Notes under the pieces: generated by a model
What the model was told of the DNA's origin: nothing
The model's input: the letters and a program-made list of their open reading frames with translations, nothing else
Database searches by the model: none
Translations under genes and position numbers: made by a program
DNA from: Rhodospirillales bacterium
GTDB lineage: Bacteria > Pseudomonadota > Alphaproteobacteria > Rhodospirillales > Defluviicoccaceae
Direction: 5' to 3'
NCBI GenBank assembly: GCA_016793925.1
Contig: JAEULH010000058.1
Location: 1 to 61,440, forward strand
DNA: 61,440 nt
Part shown: one piece after another, positions 41,332 through 48,622 of the stretch
Layout: each line of letters opens with the position of its first letter
Numbering within the stretch: position 1 is the first letter of the stretch

Positions 41332-42030
41332 ATGATGTCGCCTTTGTGCCTGCCCCTTCCAAAGCTTTGCATCTTCGATTGCGACGGCACCCTGGTCGAC
41401 AGTCAGCACGCCATCACCGCCGCCATGGGCTCCGCGTTCGCCTCCCTCGGGTTGCCCGAGCCGTCCGCGGCGGCGGTCAGGCGGGTTGTCGGTCTCGCCC
41501 TTGCCGATGCGATCGCGCTGCTTCATCCGGGTGGGGCGGTTGCAACACAGGCGGCGTTGGCGCATGGCTACGTCGAGGCCTTCAGCGCGCTCAGGCGAAA
41601 CGGAGAGACGCGCGAATGGCTTTATCCGGGCGTGCTCGATGGCCTTGCCGCCATCGCCGGATGCGGCTGGCTGCTCGGGATGGCGACGGGCAAATCGCGG
41701 CGCGGCGCGCTGGCGACCCTCTCGGCCCATGGCCTGTGCGAGAGCTTCGCTACGGTGCAGACCGCCGACCTCGCCGCCGGCAAGCCGTCGCCGGACATGA
41801 TCCATCGGGCCCTGGCCGAGACCGGCGTGAGCGCGGAGCGCGCCGTCATGATCGGCGATACGACCTACGACATGGAGATGGCGCACAACGCCGGAGTGGT
41901 CGCGATCGGCGTTGACTGGGGTTATCATCACCCGGCCGAGCTGCTCGCCGCCGGCGCCGCCGTTATCGTCGATGATTTCGCGATCCTGCCGGATCTGATC
42001 GAGGACATGGTGGAGACGGCTGCAGCCTGA
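41332..42030 (+). CDS. HAD-family phosphatase (phosphoglycolate phosphatase-like)
   Basis: A 232-residue HAD-IA hydrolase. Motif I is FDCDGTLVDSQ, motif II MATGK, motif III Lys in AGKPSPDMIHRAL, and motif IV MIGDTTYDMEMAHNAG. Such proteins dephosphorylate small phosphometabolites, with phosphoglycolate the commonest guess. In alphaproteobacteria a HAD gene of this type usually lies between rluC and the ATP12 chaperone gene; here the ATP12 gene follows by 41 bases, but rluC is about 9 kb away. Confidence 0.9.
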   Translation: MMSPLCLPLPKLCIFDCDGTLVDSQHAITAAMGSAFASLGLPEPSAAAVRRVVGLALADAIALLHPGGAVATQAALAHGYVEAFSALRRNGETREWLYPGVLDGLAAIAGCGWLLGMATGKSRRGALATLSAHGLCESFATVQTADLAAGKPSPDMIHRALAETGVSAERAVMIGDTTYDMEMAHNAGVVAIGVDWGYHHPAELLAAGAAVIVDDFAILPDLIEDMVETAAA

Positions 42031-42071
42031 GACCCCGAACGCCGTGAGCCGTCAGCCGTGGATGATCCGAG

Positions 42072-42857
42072 GTGAAGCCGACCGCCGAGCGCTTCTACAA
42101 GACCGTCGCCGTCGAGCCCCCGGGGACTGCCGCGGGCGACGGCCGCGAGCGCGGCTACGCGGTGCGCCTCGACGGCCGGCCGATCCGGACACCGGGGGGC
42201 CGGCCGCTCATCCTGCCCTCGCTCGAAAGCGCCGAGGCCGTCGCCGCCGAATGGCGCGCCCAGCCGGCGCGGATCGAGGTCGCCGCGATGCCGCTGACCC
42301 GCCTGGCGAGCACAGCGCTGGACCGGGTCGCCGAGAACATGCCGGCCGTCATCGACATCCTCCTCGGCTATGCCGGCGCCGAGCTCCTTTGTTACCGGGC
42401 CGAAGCGCCGGCGGATCTGGTCCAACGCCAGCAGGCACAGTGGCAACCTCTGCTCGACTGGGCGGCGGAACGCTGGGACGCGCGTCTCGCGGTCACGAGC
42501 GGCGTCGTCCCCGTCGCCCAGCCCGCCGCCGCGCTTGCAGCGCTGCGCCGGTCGCTGGAGGCCGCCGACCCATGGCGTCTGACGGCGCTCGCGGTCATCG
42601 CCCAGGCCTGCGGCTCGCTGGTCCTCGCCCTGGCGGTAGGCGAGGGCCGCCTTGACGCCGACGGCGCTTTCGCCCTCTCCCAGCTCGACGAGATCTATCA
42701 GAGCGAACGCTGGGGCGAAGACTACGAAGCGGCGGAGCGGCGGCTGCACCTGCGCGACGAAATCGCCGAGGCAAGTGCGTTCATGATGCTCGTCGACGGC
42801 GGCGCGGCGGTGCAACCGCCGACGCCGTCGGAACAGGGAGGACGCAAAAAGGCATGA
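42072..42857 (+). CDS. ATP12-family F1-ATPase assembly chaperone
   Basis: A 261-residue protein of the ATP12 family, which helps assemble the alpha subunit of F1-ATP synthase and is characteristic of alphaproteobacteria and mitochondria. Recognisable blocks are RFYKTVAVE, GYAVRLDGRPIRTPGGRPL, MPLTRLASTALDRV, LLCYRAEAPADLV and LAVTSGV. Translation starts at a GTG shortly after GATCCGAG. Its stop overlaps the acylphosphatase ATG (ATGA). Confidence 0.92.
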   Translation: MKPTAERFYKTVAVEPPGTAAGDGRERGYAVRLDGRPIRTPGGRPLILPSLESAEAVAAEWRAQPARIEVAAMPLTRLASTALDRVAENMPAVIDILLGYAGAELLCYRAEAPADLVQRQQAQWQPLLDWAAERWDARLAVTSGVVPVAQPAAALAALRRSLEAADPWRLTALAVIAQACGSLVLALAVGEGRLDADGAFALSQLDEIYQSERWGEDYEAAERRLHLRDEIAEASAFMMLVDGGAAVQPPTPSEQGGRKKA

Positions 42858-43156
42858 GCGACGTTGACGACGGTCCGGTCGTAAAGGCGGTGCTGGCGCG
42901 GATCGAGGGCCGGGTGCAGGGCGTCTGGTTCCGCGGCTGGACGATCATGGAAGCGCGCCAGCGCGGGCTGCGCGGCTGGGTCCGCAACCGCAGCGACGGC
43001 AGCGTCGAGGCGCTGTTCGCCGGGCCGAAAGCCGCCGTCGACGCCATGCTCGAGGCCTGCTGGCAGGGGCCGCCGTCGGCGCAGGTCCGCGAGGTCAGGC
43101 CGGCGACGGCGGTCTATCCGCAAGATCCGGGCTTCCACGCCTTGCCGACCCGCTGA
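42854..43156 (+). CDS. acyP: Acylphosphatase
   Basis: A 100-residue acylphosphatase that hydrolyses carboxyl-phosphate bonds such as acetyl phosphate. The signature GRVQGVWFRGWTIMEARQRG contains the catalytic Arg, and the catalytic Asn lies in GWVRNRSDGSVEALFAG. It overlaps the ATP12-family gene by 4 bases and ends 9 bases before the convergent lipB stop. Confidence 0.95.
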   Translation: MSDVDDGPVVKAVLARIEGRVQGVWFRGWTIMEARQRGLRGWVRNRSDGSVEALFAGPKAAVDAMLEACWQGPPSAQVREVRPATAVYPQDPGFHALPTR

Positions 43157-43165
43157 CCTGCCGCG

Positions 43166-43927
43166 TCAAAAACGCCGCTCCCCGAAGGTCTCCGCAAAGG
43201 TCTCGGCGAGGATGCGGTCGATCTCGGCCATCGAGACGACGACACCCAGACGATGCAGCGAGGTGACGGGGTAGCCGGCAAGGCCGCAGGGCACGATGCC
43301 GGCGAAATGGTCGAGGTTGGGATCGACGTTCAGCGCGATCCCGTGAAAGCTGATCCAACGGCGGACGCGGACGCCGATGGCGGCGACTTTCGCCTCGCCG
43401 CCGTCGGTCTCGACCCAGATCCCGATCCGCCCGGCGCGCCGTTCGCCCTGCACCCCGAGGCGACCGAGCGCGGCGATGATCCAGCCCTCCAGCCGGCAGA
43501 CATAGGCCCGGACATCGGCGCCGCGGTGGCGGAGGTCGAGGATCGGATAGGCGACCCGCTGGCCCGGACCGTGGTAGGTGAACCGACCGCCGCGACCGGC
43601 CGCGTACACCGGAAAGCGAGGGTCCAGCAGCTCGTCCGCCCGCGCGCTCGTTCCCCGGGTGTAGAGCGGCGGATGTTCGAGCAGCCAGACCGCGTCGCCG
43701 GCACGGCCGTCGAGAATGGCGCCGACCCGCGCCTCCATCGCCGCGAGCGCAGCCGGATAGGCAACCGGCGCCGGGGTCGAATACCAGTCGGCGTCGCCGA
43801 AGCGGCCGTAGCGCACAGCCGGGAACGCGCCGGCGCGATCGCTGCCGGACGCTTTGCTGGCGGCGTCGTCGGGGGTTTCGGCGGGTGCGGGCGGCGATGC
43901 CTGGCTGGCGTGCACGTCGGGCGGCAA
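43166..43927 (-). CDS. lipB: Octanoyltransferase LipB
   Basis: LipB moves octanoyl from acyl carrier protein to lipoyl domains, starting lipoate synthesis. The core motifs are [31 protein letters not shown], the catalytic Lys in [10 protein letters not shown] followed by [13 protein letters not shown], and the catalytic Cys in [14 protein letters not shown]. The 253-residue form has about 45 non-conserved Ala/Pro-rich residues before the core, so a downstream start is possible. The gene is divergent from the tRNA-Leu gene. Confidence 0.94.
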   Translation of the reverse strand: MPPDVHASQASPPAPAETPDDAASKASGSDRAGAFPAVRYGRFGDADWYSTPAPVAYPAALAAMEARVGAILDGRAGDAVWLLEHPPLYTRGTSARADELLDPRFPVYAAGRGGRFTYHGPGQRVAYPILDLRHRGADVRAYVCRLEGWIIAALGRLGVQGERRAGRIGIWVETDGGEAKVAAIGVRVRRWISFHGIALNVDPNLDHFAGIVPCGLAGYPVTSLHRLGVVVSMAEIDRILAETFAETFGERRF

Positions 43928-43963
43928 GCCTTGCGCTCCTTGGCTGCTTTTGCTATTCCCTGG

Positions 43964-43992
43964 TTACCTAATCGGTTGCCTTTTCCTATATT
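43964..43992 (+). promoter_or_regulatory. Possible tRNA-Leu promoter
   Basis: TATATT (43987-43992) matches the -10 consensus at 5 of 6 and would start transcription about 5 bases before the tRNA. The hexamer 17 bases upstream, TTACCT at 43964, is a weak -35. The stretch is AT-rich compared with its surroundings. Confidence 0.3.
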
Positions 43993-44003
43993 GCAAGGTG
44001 TTT

Positions 44004-44090
44004 GCGGTCGTGGCGGAACCGGTAGACGCGCAGCGTTGAGGGCGCTGTGGGGGAGACCCCGTGGAAGTTCGAGTCTTCTCGACCGCACCA
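44004..44090 (+). tRNA. tRNA-Leu (anticodon GAG)
   Basis: An 87-base class II tRNA. Acceptor arms GCGGTCG and CGACCGC pair fully, followed by discriminator A and encoded CCA (44088-44090). The anticodon stem CAGCG/CGCTG encloses loop TTGAGGG, so the anticodon is GAG, reading CUC/CUU. A long variable arm and the TTCGAGT T-loop are present. It lies between lipB (divergent) and mgtE. Confidence 0.97.
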
Positions 44091-44233
44091 TCCTTTATCG
44101 ATCCGTCGCATAAGATCCGGCATCGACCAAGAACAAGCCGCAGACCGGCGAGCCCGATTCCGGCCCGGGCCTATTCATCAGAGAACTCACAGGGGCTGCT
44201 ACGGCGCCATGGGCGAGACGGGAGACAGAGGCG

Positions 44234-45643
44234 TTGTCGGAGCCGGCGGACGCGGTCGACCAGGACCGCCTGGACAAGCCCAAGGAAGGCTTCGAGCTCG
44301 ATGAGGCCGTTGTCGACGCGGTCGAGGACGCGCTCGAGCGCAACGACCATGCCGAGGTCCGCACCCTTCTAGAGCCGGTCCATGACGCCGATGTCGCCGA
44401 TCTGCTGCAGAAGCTGAGCGGCGAGGATCGGCGCGGCGTCGTCGAGGCGCTGCGCAGCGATTTCCCCCCGGACGTCCTCGCCGAGCTCGACGAAAGGGTT
44501 CGCGACGAGGTGATCGAGGAGCTCGGCATCGCCGAGACGGTCAACGCCGTCCGCGAGCTCGAGACCGACGACGCGGTCCACATCATCTCCGAACTCGAGG
44601 ACGACCAGCAGGAGCTGGTTCTGAAGGCGATTCCGCCGCAGGACCGCACCCTGATCGAAGAGGCCCTCGCCTACCCGCAGTACAGCGCCGGCCGCCTCAT
44701 GCGCCGCGAGCTGGTCGCGGTGCCGATCTTCTGGTCCGTCGGCGACACCATCGATCACCTGCGAGCTACCGCCGAAGCCGATCCCGACGCCCTGCCGCAG
44801 GAATTCTTCGACATCTTCGTCGTCGACCCGGGACATCGGCCGGTCGGCGCGGTCAGCCTGAGCCGCATGCTGCGTGCGCGCCGCGCCGAACCGATGACCG
44901 AGATCATGACCACCGAGATGAAGGTCATCGAGGCGACGACGGACCAGGAGGACGTGGCCTTCCTGTTCCGCCAGCGCGACCTGGCGTCGGCGCCGGTCGT
45001 CGACAGCGGCGGCCGCCTCGTCGGCGTGATCACCATCGACGACGTCGTCGACGTCATCGACGAGGAGCACGAAGACGACATCATGCGCCTCGGCGGCGTC
45101 CGCGAGGACGACCTCTATAGCGCCGCCATCGAAACCTCGCGGTCGCGGTTCACCTGGCTGCTGGTCAATCTCGGCACCGCCATCCTCGCCTCCTCCGTCA
45201 TCAGCCTGTTCGATGCGACCATCGAGCAGATGGTTGCGCTCGCCGTGCTGATGCCGATCGTCGCCTCGATGGGCGGCAACGCCGGCACCCAGACTTTGAC
45301 AGTGGCCGTGCGTGCGCTGGCCATGAAGGAACTGACGGAAGCGAACGCCTGGCGCGTCATCGGCAAGGAGGTCCTCGTCGGCGCCATCAACGGCATCCTG
45401 TTCGCGGTCATCAGCGGGTTGATCACCTGGGCATGGTTCCGCAATCCCGGTCTTGCTCTGGTCATCGGCATGGCGATGATCTTCAATCTGATTGTCGCCG
45501 GCCTGTCCGGCGCGCTCATCCCGCTGGCGCTCGAGCGGATGAAGATCGATCCGGCCGTATCTTCGGCGGTGTTCGTGACCACGGTCACCGACGTCGTCGG
45601 ATTTTTCGTCTTCCTCGGGCTCGGCGCCTGGCTCCTGCTGTAG
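44234..45643 (+). CDS. mgtE: Magnesium transporter MgtE
   Basis: A 469-residue Mg2+ channel. Order: MgtE N-terminal helical domain (about 40-140, HDADVADLLQKLSGEDR, then IISELEDDQQ), two CBS domains (about 150-275, MTEIMTTEMKVIEATTDQ, LVGVITIDDVVDVIDEEH), a plug helix, then five membrane helices with the pore region LMPIVASMGGNAGTQTLTV. Acidic residues of the Mg2+-sensing interface are plentiful. The frame appears to start at a TTG at 44234 after GGGAGACAGAGG; no better in-frame ATG was found. Confidence 0.94.
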   Translation: MSEPADAVDQDRLDKPKEGFELDEAVVDAVEDALERNDHAEVRTLLEPVHDADVADLLQKLSGEDRRGVVEALRSDFPPDVLAELDERVRDEVIEELGIAETVNAVRELETDDAVHIISELEDDQQELVLKAIPPQDRTLIEEALAYPQYSAGRLMRRELVAVPIFWSVGDTIDHLRATAEADPDALPQEFFDIFVVDPGHRPVGAVSLSRMLRARRAEPMTEIMTTEMKVIEATTDQEDVAFLFRQRDLASAPVVDSGGRLVGVITIDDVVDVIDEEHEDDIMRLGGVREDDLYSAAIETSRSRFTWLLVNLGTAILASSVISLFDATIEQMVALAVLMPIVASMGGNAGTQTLTVAVRALAMKELTEANAWRVIGKEVLVGAINGILFAVISGLITWAWFRNPGLALVIGMAMIFNLIVAGLSGALIPLALERMKIDPAVSSAVFVTTVTDVVGFFVFLGLGAWLLL

Positions 45644-45683
45644 GCGCGGGCGCGAGAGGGCGGAGAATGCTCCGGGGAAGCCC

Positions 45684-46064
45684 ATGATCGATCGTCTTGA
45701 CCACTTCGTTCTGACCGTCGCCGATCTCCGGCGCACGCTTGACTTCTACGTCCGCGGCCTCGGCATGACGGAGGAAGTCTTCGGCGAAGGGAGGCGCGCC
45801 CTGCGCTTCGGCGGGCAGAAGATCAACCTCCACCCGGCCGACGGCGAGCCGATCCTGCCGCGGGCGGCAAGCCCCGGCCCGGGCACCGGAGACTTTTGCC
45901 TGATCGCCGACCGCCCGCTGGTCGAGGTCGAGCGGCACCTGCGAGAACAGGGCTTTGCGATCGAGATCGGGCCGGTGGACCGCACCGGCGCGACAGGGCC
46001 GATTCGCTCGATCTACCTGAGAGATCCGGACGGAAATCTGGTTGAGGTCGCGGAATACCTGTGA
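45684..46064 (+). CDS. VOC-family (glyoxalase-like) protein
   Basis: A 126-residue vicinal-oxygen-chelate protein. It begins MIDRLDHFVLTVADLRRTLD, has FYVRGLGMTEEVFGEGRRAL, and ends SIYLRDPDGNLVEVAEYL; His7 and the C-terminal Glu are possible metal ligands. This subgroup is often annotated as glyoxalase or bleomycin-resistance-like, with no firm substrate. It follows mgtE by 40 bases and converges with degQ. Confidence 0.88.
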   Translation: MIDRLDHFVLTVADLRRTLDFYVRGLGMTEEVFGEGRRALRFGGQKINLHPADGEPILPRAASPGPGTGDFCLIADRPLVEVERHLREQGFAIEIGPVDRTGATGPIRSIYLRDPDGNLVEVAEYL

Positions 46065-46086
46065 CCGACCTTAACGCGTGGCGCTC

Positions 46087-47490
46087 TCAGCGGATCACCA
46101 GGTAGAGCATCGAGTTGCCGCGCAGGATGTTGAGCGCGACGATCGGGCCGGCGTCGGCGAGCGCCTCGGTCGCTTCGGCGAGGGAGCGGATCTTGCCGCG
46201 ATTGACGGCGACGAGGATGTCGCCGTCGCGCAGGCCGTGCTGCCATGCCGGGCTTCCCTTCTTGACGCTGGTGACGGCGACGCCGTCGACCCGGCCGTAC
46301 TGGGGCGAATTCCGGTCGATGTCGGTCAGGACGGCGCCTTCGAGCATGGGCGAAATCGCACCCGCCGACGCGCTTTCGGCGCGCATCTTCACGACCTCGG
46401 CCCTGATCGTGCGCTTGCGGCCATCGCGGATAACGTCGAGCGCGATCGTTCCGCCCACCGGCTCGAGCCCGATCTTGTTGCGCAGGTCGGAGGCGCCCTC
46501 GATCGGGTCGTTGTCCACGGCGACGATGACGTCGCCCTGCCGGAGCCCCGCCTTCTCAGCGGACGAACCCGCTTCGACGTTGGTGATCACCGCGCCGACC
46601 GGCCGATCCAGGCGCAAGGCCTCGGCCAGGTCCGGCGTCACGTCCTGGATGGCGACGCCAAGTCGGCCGCGTCGGATCTCGCCGAAACTGGCGAGCTGTT
46701 CCATCACCGCGTGGGCCATGTTGGCGGGAACGGCGAAACCGATGCCGACGTTGCCGCCGGCCGGGGCGACGATGGCGGTGTTGATGCCGATCAGCTCGCC
46801 CTTCAGGTTGACCAGCGCGCCGCCGGAGTTGCCCGGGTTGATGGACGCATCGGTCTGGATGAAGTCTTCATACCCCTCGATGTTCAGTCCGCTCCGGCCC
46901 AGCGCACTGACGATCCCTGAAGTGACGGTCTGGCCGAGGCCGAACGGGTTGCCGATGGCGAGCACGTAGTCGCCGACACGCAGCTTGTCGGAGTTCCCCA
47001 TCGCCAGCGCGGTCAGGTCGCGCGCGTCGATCCTGAGCATCGCGACGTCGGTTTCGGGATCCCGGCCGACCAGCGTGGCCTTGAACTGCCGCCTGTCCTT
47101 CAGCGTCACGGCGATTTCCGTCGCGTTCTCGACGACGTGGTTGTTGGTCAGGACGTAGCCGCGGCGCGCATCGACTATCACGCCCGACCCCGCGCTCATG
47201 CGCGGTTGCGCGCGCGGCGGCGTGTCCGGCAGGTTGAAAAACCGGCGGAAGAAAGGATCCTGAAGCAGAGGGTTCTGCTGCACGGGCGCCGCCGAGGTCA
47301 CCGAGATGTTGACCACCGCCGGCGTGATCTTGTCGAGCAGCGGCGCGAGCGACGGAACGTCGCCTTCGACCGCCACGGCCGGGATCCCGGCATGGGCCGG
47401 AGCCGATGACCAGACAGGGAGCAATGCAAGCGCCAGGGCGCAGGCGAGGGCGCGCGCACGCGCCCGGTCGATCAACGGCATCAGGCCCAT
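46087..47490 (-). CDS. degQ: Periplasmic serine protease DegQ/DegP
   Basis: A 467-residue HtrA protease-chaperone with a signal peptide (ALACALALALLPVWSSAPAHA). The trypsin-like domain has His in LTNNHVVENATEI, Asp in PETDVAMLRID and Ser in INPGNSGGALVNLKGE. Two PDZ domains follow (about 255-345 with RRGRLGVAIQDVTPDLAEAL and EAGSSAEKAGLRQGDVIVAV, then about 365-460 with KGSPAWQHGLRDGDILVAVN). The ATG at 47490 begins the signal peptide and lies just after the downstream end of an Hsp20 gene, overlapping no conserved coding. Confidence 0.95.
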   Translation of the reverse strand: MGLMPLIDRARARALACALALALLPVWSSAPAHAGIPAVAVEGDVPSLAPLLDKITPAVVNISVTSAAPVQQNPLLQDPFFRRFFNLPDTPPRAQPRMSAGSGVIVDARRGYVLTNNHVVENATEIAVTLKDRRQFKATLVGRDPETDVAMLRIDARDLTALAMGNSDKLRVGDYVLAIGNPFGLGQTVTSGIVSALGRSGLNIEGYEDFIQTDASINPGNSGGALVNLKGELIGINTAIVAPAGGNVGIGFAVPANMAHAVMEQLASFGEIRRGRLGVAIQDVTPDLAEALRLDRPVGAVITNVEAGSSAEKAGLRQGDVIVAVDNDPIEGASDLRNKIGLEPVGGTIALDVIRDGRKRTIRAEVVKMRAESASAGAISPMLEGAVLTDIDRNSPQYGRVDGVAVTSVKKGSPAWQHGLRDGDILVAVNRGKIRSLAEATEALADAGPIVALNILRGNSMLYLVIR

Positions 47491-47513
47491 CGCGTTTTCC
47501 GATCCGATCCTTG

Positions 47514-47909
47514 TCAGCCGACCTTGACGTTGATCGTCTTCGCCGGCCCCGCCTTGGCCTTCGGCAGGGTCAGGCGCAGCACGCCGTCCTTCAGCACCGC
47601 CTCGATGGCGCTGTCGTCGATCATGTCCGACAAGGTGAATGCGCGTTCGAAATCGCCGGGCTGGTATTCGCAAAGGGCAAGCGAATAACCCTCTCGCCCG
47701 AACGCGTCGCCGTGGCCGGTGATCGTCAGAACCCGCTTGTCGAGACTCACCTCGATCTGATTGGGCCGGACGCCCGGGAGTTCGACGACGAGGATCAGGG
47801 CATCTTCGCTCTCGAAGATGTCAGCGACGGGGGTAAAGACGGGGCGGTTCCGGGTCGCCTCGGCTCCGCGCGCCGCGTTGGCGCCCGTTCCGGACGTCGT
47901 GTCAGCCAT
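47514..47909 (-). CDS. Hsp20-family small heat-shock protein (copy A)
   Basis: A 131-residue alpha-crystallin-type chaperone. The domain runs from PVADIFESEDALILVVELPG through EVSLDKRVLTITGHGD to a final GVLRLTLPKAKAG, the A-x-x-x-G-V-L motif being present. The C-terminal I-x-V (INVKV) can mediate oligomer assembly. It lies 14 bases after a second Hsp20 gene and 23 before degQ on the same strand, forming a proteostasis cluster. Confidence 0.93.
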   Translation of the reverse strand: MADTTSGTGANAARGAEATRNRPVFTPVADIFESEDALILVVELPGVRPNQIEVSLDKRVLTITGHGDAFGREGYSLALCEYQPGDFERAFTLSDMIDDSAIEAVLKDGVLRLTLPKAKAGPAKTINVKVG

Positions 47910-47923
47910 TCTCCGTTCTCCCC

Positions 47924-48370
47924 TCAGGCGGTGGTGATCTGGATGCGGCGGGGCTTGTCGGCCTCGGGCCGCGGCAGTTCGATGCTGACGATGCCGGCCT
48001 CCGCCGTGGCCTTGACCTGGCCGGCGTCGACATTGAACGGCAACGAAATCGTCCGTGCGAAGCTGCCGGTCGCCCGCTCGCGGCGGTGAAAGCTGACCGC
48101 GCCGGCGTCGGCATCGGCGTCCTTGCGGCCCTTGATCGTCAACGTGTTCTGGTGGACGACGACCTCGACGTTGTCGATGCTCACACCCGGCATCTCGGCG
48201 GCGACGATGACCCCGTTTTCTCCGCGCCAGATATTGACGGGGGGATACTCCGTCGCCACCGCGCGTGCGCCGGCGCCGCCGAGCGTCCGATTCATCTCAT
48301 CCTGGATGCGACGGAGCGCGCCGAGGGCATCGCCCCATGGATCCTGAGACCCTGGCCCGAAGATAGCCAT
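47924..48370 (-). CDS. Hsp20-family small heat-shock protein (copy B)
   Basis: A 148-residue alpha-crystallin protein. N-terminal MAIFGPGSQDPWGDALGALR resembles class A/B rhizobial small heat-shock proteins. The core has YPPVNIWRGENGVIVAAEMPG, NTLTIKGRKD and EAGIVSIELPRPEADKPRRI, ending IQITTA with an I-x-I-like motif. ATG at 48370 follows GGAGAGGTGCT. The pair of different Hsp20 types in tandem is common, as the two can co-oligomerise. Confidence 0.94.
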   Translation of the reverse strand: MAIFGPGSQDPWGDALGALRRIQDEMNRTLGGAGARAVATEYPPVNIWRGENGVIVAAEMPGVSIDNVEVVVHQNTLTIKGRKDADADAGAVSFHRRERATGSFARTISLPFNVDAGQVKATAEAGIVSIELPRPEADKPRRIQITTA

Positions 48371-48622
48371 AGCACCTCTCCTTTTGTTTTCCCTCGAAAC
48401 CTGCTTTCCCTCGAACGGCACACAGAGCCCAGTGTACCGCCATTGACTTAGCCGGCGGCAGGCTTATCCGCAATCCGGCCCGTCGTCCTGGCGGCGGCAG
48501 CGCGGCAACGTTGCGCGCGCCGCCGGCTCCGGCTATACGCCTCGCGCCGCCCGCAGTGTCGCAGCGGTCGAACATCCGGATGGTCGCGTCGAGTCATCCG
48601 CCGCGCAGCCGTTCGGCCGCCC

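Noticed and set aside
48371..48480. Sigma-32 heat-shock promoter before the Hsp20 genes
   Set aside because: No pair of elements matched the consensus well enough on the minus strand.
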